Assembly (NCBI GenBank): GCA_002340305.1
Contig: DDLU01000014.1
Coordinates: 1 to 19,373 of the forward strand
Source: Desulfovibrio sp. UBA2564
Lineage (GTDB): Bacteria; Desulfobacterota; Desulfovibrionia; Desulfovibrionales; Desulfovibrionaceae
Length of the DNA stretch: 19,373 nt
Direction: 5' to 3'
A model generated the notes under the pieces. The model made no database searches. It was not told the DNA's origin and saw only the letters and a list, made by a program, of their open reading frames with translations. Positions 13,958 to 19,373 of the stretch are shown one piece after another (positions within the stretch are counted from its first letter, which is position 1; every line of letters starts with the position of its first letter). The position numbers were made by a program, and so were the translations under genes.

Positions 13958-16900
13958 ATGACCGGACACAAATCATATCCCAGCAGTTGGAAAAAGTTAC
14001 TGGGAAATAATTTTCCCGCAAGAATAAAAGCAAGGGGAAAAGCATATTTTGAAGAAAAAGCCGTTGACCTCACAAACGCGACTTCCACCCACGTAAGTTC
14101 ATTTGTAAGCGGAACATCGGATTATTATGTTGAATTAAGTAAAGATAGCGACAACACTAGCCCTGCCAAGGTGTTTTGTGATTGTCCTTACTTTGCAAAG
14201 GGATACCCATGCAAGCATCTCTGGGCGACTATCCTTGCTGCGGACGAATACATCAGTAAACACGAAAAGAGAAAGCCGAAACCAAAAGAAAAAATCAATA
14301 AAGATTGGAAAGAGCTGCTTTTCCCCGAATGGGAAAAAACGAATGAAGGCCCTTGCCGCTGGGAAGGAATTCCCGGCGAATTTATGCTGAGGTATGAACT
14401 GAACATAGTTCGCGATAATATTTATATCCATCCTATAAAACAAAAAATGCTGAAATCCGGTCAGCTAGGCAAGACAACATCAAAAATTACATACAAAATT
14501 TTCAATGAACCGGACCTGCCAGAAGCTGACAGAAGAATATTTGAAATAATTCTAAGCCTTGAACACAAACGTTCATTCAATAGAAGCTGGCATAATTCTT
14601 CCACTGTAGAGAATTTTGGCAAAACCTATTTGCACTCGGATATCACAGGGAGACTCCTGCCCTTATTAGCAAAAACTCAAAGATGTTCGGTTATAAAAAA
14701 CAACAAGCTCATTGCTCCAACATTACAGGAAGGTTCAACAGATAACGTCAGCCTTGAATATTCCCTCGATAAAAAATCTGCACATGAGCAAAGCTCAACT
14801 CTTAGCTATTGCCCTACTGTTCATATTGAAGACAGATCCTTCCAGATAGACAAACTGTGCTTCATGAATACCTACCCTTTATCAATTCTGCTTGAATCAA
14901 AATTCTATTTTCTTTCAGGTCCTGATTATTCATGGGCTGAAAAAGCGTCTAAAAGTCCGGTAATTAACGTTCCTAAAGATCAGGCCAAAGAGATCTACAT
15001 TCACGCCCATAATTTAAACAATGCTGAGGAGCTGATAACAAATAAAAAGTACAATCCCCCACAGGTTGAGCTACCGGAAAAAACAGCCCCGGCCTTAGCC
15101 CAACACTCTGAGCCATTGCCGATCCTTGAAATCGACTTGAAAGCCGATGAATTTCAGGCAGAACTGTTTTTTGAATACAACGAATTTGAAGTCGCGGCCA
15201 ATGATCCAAGGGAATCACTGCTGGATGTTGAAAAATGGGAAATTCTGGACCGTGATCTGCTGAAGGAAGCAGAAGCGTATTTCAGCCTTGAAGATCTGGG
15301 CATATCCCGTTCTAATTCAGGTCTCACATACGATAATAAATCTGTTTTTGAGGTGTTGGACACACTTTTTCCACTGGCTGCAACAGGATGGATCATAAGA
15401 GGCAAGGACAAGCGTACAATAAAGAATGGAGCGCAACCGCAGTTGCGGGTCAAATCCGGCATAGACTGGTTTGACCTTGATGGGAATGTTTCATTCGGCG
15501 AGACCATAATCCCCCTGCCGAGGGTGGTCCGGGCCTTTTTGAAAGGACAAAGAATCATTTCTCTGGCCGACGGCTCAATCGGCATACTGCCCGCTCAATG
15601 GCTGGAAAAGTTCAGCCCCCTGCTTTCAGTGGGTGATTCAGGCAAGAGACGCAAGTCAGCCATACGCTTCCACAATGCTCACGGGTTGCTGCTTGATTCA
15701 TTGGCCGAAGAAGCCGATATACAAAATTCAGACCGTAACTTTATTGAATTTAGGGAAAAACTTAAAACATTCCAAGAAATCAAAGCCACCGCCCCTCCTG
15801 AAGGACTGCAAGGCTCGCTGCGTTCATATCAACACGAATCCCTATGCTGGTTCGACTTTCTAAAACAATTCGGCTTCGGTGGAATTCTTGCCGATGACAT
15901 GGGACTTGGTAAGACTATTCAAGTATTATCTTGGCTGCTGTTGCAAAAGGAAAGAAAAAATAAAGCCACTGCGCTGGTAGTCGTTCCGACCTCCCTTATT
16001 TTCAACTGGGAAGCTGAAGCAGAGCGTTTCTGTCCGCAGCTCAAGGTCTTGAATTATTCCGGTCCGGGCAGGAAAGAACTTGAAACAGGATTTTCCGAAT
16101 ACGATATAATCCTCACTACCTACGGCATCCTGCGGCTTGATGTTGAAATACTCAAAGAAACTAAATGGGATTACCTGATTCTGGATGAAAGTCAGGCCAT
16201 AAAAAATCCAGACTCGCAGACCGCAAAGGCCGCACGCATACTCGATGCGGACTGGAAACTCTGTATGACCGGGACTCCGCTGGAAAACAAGCTTGACGAA
16301 CTTTGGTCCCAGTTCAATTTCATCAATCCGGGGCTGCTCGGCTTCAGGAAATCATTCGATGACCGCTTCAGCAAAACCATTGCGCTGGGAGATGAAAAAC
16401 AAAAAGAACTCCTGCAAAAGCTGATTCGCCCTTTCACATTACGAAGGACCAAGGATCAGGTAACAAAAGATCTTCCGCCCAAGCAAGAATCCATAATATT
16501 TTGCGACATGCCCCCGGCCCAGCTGAAGTCATACAATAAAATACGTGACCACTATCGTAGTGAAATACTGGCCGAAGTGGATCAAAAAGGTCTTGGGAAA
16601 TCAAAAATGAAGGTCCTTGAAGGGCTGCTGCGACTCCGTCAGGATGCCTGCCATACGGCACTTATCGGGGAAAAGAAATCTGCTTCAGGCAAACTGGCGG
16701 AATTGATATTAAATGTCCAAAAAATTGTAGCTGAAGGACACAAGGTTCTTGTTTTTTCACAATTCACAAAATTCCTGAAATTAATCCGGGAAGAATTCGA
16801 ATCAGAAGGAATTGAATATGAATACCTTGACGGCAGGACTCCATTAAAAACCAGAAAGAAACGGGTCACAAATTTTCAATCCCCGGACGGTCCTCCGGTA

Positions 16901-17197
16901 TTCTGCATAAGCCTGAAAGCTGGTGGAGTCGGACTCAACCTGACCGCCGCAGACTATGTTTTCATAATGGACCCGTGGTGGAATCCGGCAGTTGAATCTC
17001 AAGCTGTAGACAGAACCCACCGCATCGGCCAAACGAAAAACGTGTTTGCCTACCGTTTCATTTCAACGAACAGCATCGATGAAAAGGTTGTTAAATTGCA
17101 GGATAAAAAGCGCGATTTGGCCGAGATTCTTGCAAGCGGCGCAACATCATCTGTAAGCAAGCTTACCAGAAAGGATCTGGAAGAATTATTTTCCTGA
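13958..17197 (+). CDS. SNF2-family helicase/translocase with N-terminal SWIM zinc finger
   Basis: A Swi2/Snf2-type ATPase of 1079 residues that moves along double-stranded DNA. Near the N-terminus is a SWIM zinc finger, CDCPYFAKGYPCKH, with Cys74, Cys76, Cys85 and His87. A long middle region (about 100-620) of unknown fold follows. The motor occupies about 625-1075: ADDMGLGKT with Lys652, DESQ at about 743, TGTPLEN at about 771, and the second lobe with GGVGLNLTAADYV and QAVDRTHRIGQ. AGGA lies about 9 bases before the ATG. It continues the same-strand gene train after a 47-bp gap. Its last 12 bases overlap the 3' end of the Fic gene on the other strand. The length is normal for bacterial SWIM-SNF2 proteins and no damage is seen. 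Confidence 0.93.
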   Translation: MTGHKSYPSSWKKLLGNNFPARIKARGKAYFEEKAVDLTNATSTHVSSFVSGTSDYYVELSKDSDNTSPAKVFCDCPYFAKGYPCKHLWATILAADEYISKHEKRKPKPKEKINKDWKELLFPEWEKTNEGPCRWEGIPGEFMLRYELNIVRDNIYIHPIKQKMLKSGQLGKTTSKITYKIFNEPDLPEADRRIFEIILSLEHKRSFNRSWHNSSTVENFGKTYLHSDITGRLLPLLAKTQRCSVIKNNKLIAPTLQEGSTDNVSLEYSLDKKSAHEQSSTLSYCPTVHIEDRSFQIDKLCFMNTYPLSILLESKFYFLSGPDYSWAEKASKSPVINVPKDQAKEIYIHAHNLNNAEELITNKKYNPPQVELPEKTAPALAQHSEPLPILEIDLKADEFQAELFFEYNEFEVAANDPRESLLDVEKWEILDRDLLKEAEAYFSLEDLGISRSNSGLTYDNKSVFEVLDTLFPLAATGWIIRGKDKRTIKNGAQPQLRVKSGIDWFDLDGNVSFGETIIPLPRVVRAFLKGQRIISLADGSIGILPAQWLEKFSPLLSVGDSGKRRKSAIRFHNAHGLLLDSLAEEADIQNSDRNFIEFREKLKTFQEIKATAPPEGLQGSLRSYQHESLCWFDFLKQFGFGGILADDMGLGKTIQVLSWLLLQKERKNKATALVVVPTSLIFNWEAEAERFCPQLKVLNYSGPGRKELETGFSEYDIILTTYGILRLDVEILKETKWDYLILDESQAIKNPDSQTAKAARILDADWKLCMTGTPLENKLDELWSQFNFINPGLLGFRKSFDDRFSKTIALGDEKQKELLQKLIRPFTLRRTKDQVTKDLPPKQESIIFCDMPPAQLKSYNKIRDHYRSEILAEVDQKGLGKSKMKVLEGLLRLRQDACHTALIGEKKSASGKLAELILNVQKIVAEGHKVLVFSQFTKFLKLIREEFESEGIEYEYLDGRTPLKTRKKRVTNFQSPDGPPVFCISLKAGGVGLNLTAADYVFIMDPWWNPAVESQAVDRTHRIGQTKNVFAYRFISTNSIDEKVVKLQDKKRDLAEILASGATSSVSKLTRKDLEELFS

Positions 17198-18325
17198 TTC
17201 AGGTTTTGCGCCCTCACTCGAAAATCCACTCAACCGATAACTGGTACTCCGCCCTCCCCCGGGATTCTGGACCAGTATCCCGCGCTCCTTCAAATCCTTG
17301 ATGTCACGCAGGGCTGTATCCGTGGAGCACTTAGCCAGCTTGGCGTATTTTGAAGAGTTCATGTATCCCTTGAAGTTTTCATCGATCATGCGCTCAAGTA
17401 CGCCACGTTGCCGTTCATTTACTGGTGACTGCAGGGATATCCGTTCCCACAGGCTGGCTTTATGGAGTACGTGACTCAGCGTGGATTCGGCATTGATCAG
17501 GGCTTCTTTCAGGCAATCCAAAAACCACTCCAACCACTTGGTGATTTCAGGTGTGCCGCGTTGCTGCCGTTCCAAATGTGAATAGTAATCCTTGCGCTTC
17601 AGCTCAATCTGAGTGGACATGCTGTAATACCGCTCTGCCGCTCCATCAGCACGGGCCAAGGCCATATCAGCGATGGTTCGCGCAATACGTCCGTTGCCGT
17701 CTTCAAAGGGGTGAATGGTAACAAACCACAGGTGGGCTATTCCGGCACGCAGAACCGGGTCAGTATCGTCTTCGCTCTCGAACCATTCCAGAAATCTGGT
17801 CATCTCATCTTCAAGGCGATCCGCATCCGGTGCTTCAAAATGGACCTTCTCGCGTCCCATGGGCCCGGAGATAACCTGCATGGCTCCGACTTCCGCAGGC
17901 CGCCAGTCTGCAACGGTAATCCGCTTGATGCCGCTGCGCCCCATTGGGAAAAGAGCCCCGTGCCAGTCGCAGAGTCGATCTTTAGTCAACGGCTGCGCAT
18001 ATAGCTGCGTGGCGTCAAGCATCATTTCAACTATGCCGTCCACATCACGTCCTGCCGGTTTCAAGCCAGCAATGTCGATTCCCAGACGCTGGGCAATAGA
18101 GGACCGTACCTCCTCAGGATTGAGGAGTTCACCTTCTATGGCTGATGAATGAACGATGTCATTGGTGAGAGTCTTCAGGCCCGCCTCATTTCTCAGATCA
18201 AAGCCCAGATTACCAATCTTACCCAGCAGCACGCCCTGCCGATGGCGGACGTCTGCCAGCTTGGAAATTAGCTTTTCAGTATTCCATGAGAAGTTCGGCC
18301 AGTCTTGATGTTCGTGTATCCACAT
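17186..18325 (-). CDS. fic: Class II Fic family protein (AMP transferase) with C-terminal winged helix
   Basis: Fic proteins transfer AMP from ATP to hydroxyl side chains of target proteins. The active-site motif HPFEDGNGRIAR is complete at 205-216, with catalytic His205. The inhibitory helix motif SSAIEGE (60-66, Glu64) lies N-terminal to it, marking a class II, self-restrained enzyme. A DUF4172-like N-terminus precedes it and a winged-helix DNA-binding domain at about 310-370 (STDTALRDIKDLKERGILVQ) closes the 379-residue protein. The layout suggests a chromosomal-type regulator rather than a bare toxin. On the minus strand the start codon has an AAGGG about 9 bases upstream. It converges on and overlaps the SNF2 gene by 12 bases. 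Its promoter must lie in 18326-18589, shared in opposite orientation with the phosphatase gene. Confidence 0.93.
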   Translation of the reverse strand: MWIHEHQDWPNFSWNTEKLISKLADVRHRQGVLLGKIGNLGFDLRNEAGLKTLTNDIVHSSAIEGELLNPEEVRSSIAQRLGIDIAGLKPAGRDVDGIVEMMLDATQLYAQPLTKDRLCDWHGALFPMGRSGIKRITVADWRPAEVGAMQVISGPMGREKVHFEAPDADRLEDEMTRFLEWFESEDDTDPVLRAGIAHLWFVTIHPFEDGNGRIARTIADMALARADGAAERYYSMSTQIELKRKDYYSHLERQQRGTPEITKWLEWFLDCLKEALINAESTLSHVLHKASLWERISLQSPVNERQRGVLERMIDENFKGYMNSSKYAKLAKCSTDTALRDIKDLKERGILVQNPGGGRSTSYRLSGFSSEGAKPESGK

Positions 18326-18448
18326 TGCTTTTGCCCTTGTTTGCGGTGAATGCGGGAGTTATTCGCCGCAGGTTTTGCGGTGATTGTATGGGGTATTTGG
18401 GGCAAAGGCAACACAGAATACTTCATACATATTACCAACCGCTTAAAT

Positions 18449-18485
18449 ACGTGTGAAGTACATTGAAAAACAATGCTAAACACGT
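18449..18485. repeat. Inverted repeat in the fic/phosphatase intergenic region
   Basis: ACGTGT (18449-18454) and ACACGT (18480-18485) enclose CATTG-AAAAA-CAATG, so an inner and an outer pair of arms are symmetric. A second smaller repeat, TCGCCGCA against TGCGGTGA, lies at 18363-18382, nearer fic. Either could be an operator for the winged-helix domain of Fic acting on its own promoter, but this is only a guess from location. Confidence 0.35.
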
Positions 18486-18529
18486 CTAACAAAAATACAA
18501 TTGGTTAGTTGCTCAATTTAGCCTAGTCA

Positions 18530-18584
18530 TTGTCTATCTTATAACATTCTGTTATTATATGAATTAGAACAAAACAAACAAGGA
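18530..18584 (+). promoter_or_regulatory. Promoter and ribosome site of the PP2C gene, with an overlapping palindrome
   Basis: TTGTCT (18530-18535) and TATTAT (18553-18558) stand 17 bp apart as a near-consensus -35/-10 pair. The spacer and -10 contain the perfect inverted repeat ATAACA-TTC-TGTTAT (18541-18555), placed where a bound repressor would block RNA polymerase. AAGGA at 18580-18584 is the ribosome site 5 bases before ATG 18590. The sequence match is good; repression is inferred. Confidence 0.55.
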
Positions 18585-18589
18585 ATATT

Positions 18590-19273
18590 ATGTTCAAACC
18601 TCACAGGCTATGGTTCAACTCTATAAGCCTACAAGGCATAGAAAGAAATAACAATGAAGATTATTTATTCATTCGAAATCATAGCAAAGAAAAATTTGCA
18701 ATCTTCGGTGTTTCAGACGGTATGGGAGGACTAGAAGATGGAGAAGTCGCCAGTAGAATCGTCTGCAATTCTTTCGATAAAGCGGTTATCAATAACGCGA
18801 AACACGAATTAAATGAGAGAGCCATATTAGCAAATAGTGCGATTTTTTCTGAACAAACCAAACGAGGTGCAACTGCAGCTATTGCTATCATCGATAAAGA
18901 AACATTAAAATTTTATGGGATAAGTATCGGCGATAGCCGCATATATAAATATAGCAACCTTAAAACAACTCAACTAACAATTGACGACATCCCACGTTAC
19001 AACAATTCGGATAAGATGCGTAACTATCTTACTGAAGCCTTAGGTTTAAGGTACCAGATACATAATTTAAAAATAATATCAGGACACATTTCAAAAAACG
19101 AAAGCCTATTATTAACAACAGATGGCATTCATTCTTTTCTTACTGAACAGGATATCCAAGAAAGCATGCAGCTTTTTAGCAAAACTCAAATACTAGCAGA
19201 ATTAACTGAACAAGCTCTCAATAGAGGGTCCAATGATGATATGACTGCTATTTTTGTAACATTAGGAAATTAA
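18590..19273 (+). CDS. PP2C-family Ser/Thr protein phosphatase
   Basis: This metal-dependent phosphatase of 227 residues removes phosphate from Ser and Thr residues. All core motifs are present: NNED (21-24), VSDGMGG (41-47), the RGATAAI strand (92-98), ISIGDSRIY (111-119), LLTTDGI (174-180) and SNDDMTAIF (214-222). The acidic residues in these motifs hold the two metal ions. It is a bare catalytic domain without membrane or sensor parts. It has its own promoter and is read away from fic. The next gene starts one base after its stop, with an AGGA ribosome site inside this gene, so the two are coupled. PP2C genes are often paired with a protein kinase, and in Ter-type clusters with a kinase and a TerY-like vWA protein; the neighbour is too short here to tell. 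Confidence 0.9.
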   Translation: MFKPHRLWFNSISLQGIERNNNEDYLFIRNHSKEKFAIFGVSDGMGGLEDGEVASRIVCNSFDKAVINNAKHELNERAILANSAIFSEQTKRGATAAIAIIDKETLKFYGISIGDSRIYKYSNLKTTQLTIDDIPRYNNSDKMRNYLTEALGLRYQIHNLKIISGHISKNESLLLTTDGIHSFLTEQDIQESMQLFSKTQILAELTEQALNRGSNDDMTAIFVTLGN

Positions 19274-19274
19274 T

Positions 19275-19373
19275 TTGCGTACTATCGACAAAGATACTTT
19301 AAATCAATTTCTTTCAGATTCTTGTTTACCTTATGAGGCCCAAACAAAATTGGTTCATCCGGCTCAAGCGTAC
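19275..19373 (+). CDS. Start of an unidentified gene, cut by the window edge
   Basis: A frame opens at TTG 19275, one base after the phosphatase stop, and runs without a stop for 33 codons to the edge (MRTIDKDTLNQFLSDS..., partial). AGGA at 19264-19267 gives a suitable ribosome site 7 bases upstream. Close coupling to a PP2C gene makes a protein kinase or another phospho-signalling partner plausible, but the visible residues carry no diagnostic motif. Confidence 0.55.
   Translation, partial: MRTIDKDTLNQFLSDSCLPYEAQTKLVHPAQAY

Noticed and set aside
14135..15585. Minus-strand open frames within the SNF2 gene (for example 15154-15585)
   Set aside because: They lie opposite a long, well-recognised coding frame, lack recognisable domains and are shadows of it.
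17711..18152. Plus-strand open frames of 97 and 145 codons inside fic
   Set aside because: Shadows of the clearly coding Fic frame on the minus strand; no domain or ribosome site.
1..19373. CRISPR array, tRNA genes or insertion sequences
   Set aside because: No regularly spaced long repeats, no tRNA cloverleaf other than the tmRNA ends, and no transposase frame or terminal inverted repeats were seen.

Overview
The window looks like the left part of a mobilizable genomic island carrying a cluster of nucleic-acid-processing genes that resemble defence genes. The host is most likely a marine Desulfovibrio-type bacterium (Desulfovibrionales, Maridesulfovibrio-like). I infer this from the moderate base composition, the gene style and the tmRNA, whose encoded tag reads ANDNYDYAMAA. 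I could run no database search, so the host call is an inference.

Layout. (1) Positions 1-564: host flank with a duplicated promoter-like segment and the tmRNA gene ssrA, whose 3' end abuts the island. (2) Positions 565-2656: a hairpin terminator, evenly spaced GTACTCAC repeats, a P4-type tyrosine integrase (true start about 792) and a small membrane/coiled-coil protein. (3) Positions 2657-3771: TTTTACCC repeats, then a truncated AlpA-like excisionase/regulator joined by an apparent deletion to the C-terminal remnant of a DUF3987-type replication protein. (4) Positions 3772-5915: a ColE1-type mobilization module with a candidate oriT hairpin, mobC, and a MOBP5-like relaxase gene in which mobB- and mobD-like genes are nested in another frame. 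An in-frame TAA interrupts the relaxase after 246 codons. The module ends in a strong terminator. (5) Positions 5916-6254: a non-coding segment with seven AAAGACA-like heptamers, mostly phased at 10 bp and arranged as two opposed arrays.

(6) Positions 6255-17197: a same-strand gene train. It runs TerB-N/TerB/TerB-C protein (one reading frame split by an in-frame TGA), BrxD-like ATPase, Lhr/BrxHI-like helicase, an ABC-type ATPase with a PIN-like nuclease, and a SWIM-zinc-finger SNF2 helicase. Most junctions overlap or nearly touch. The BrxD-BrxHI pair is known from type 2 BREX, but the window holds no PglX methyltransferase, PglZ, PglW or PglY. The set therefore looks like a different system: a membrane-anchored TerB sensor or scaffold, two DNA translocases and a possible nuclease effector.

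(7) Positions 17186-18325, minus strand: a class II Fic AMP-transferase overlapping the 3' end of the SNF2 gene. (8) Positions 18590-19373: a PP2C phosphatase with its own promoter, followed by the first 33 codons of a coupled gene cut by the window edge. No right attachment site was found, so the island probably continues.

The integration module and the mobilization module show decay (a deletion and a nonsense codon). The cargo is mostly intact except for the TGA in the TerB gene.
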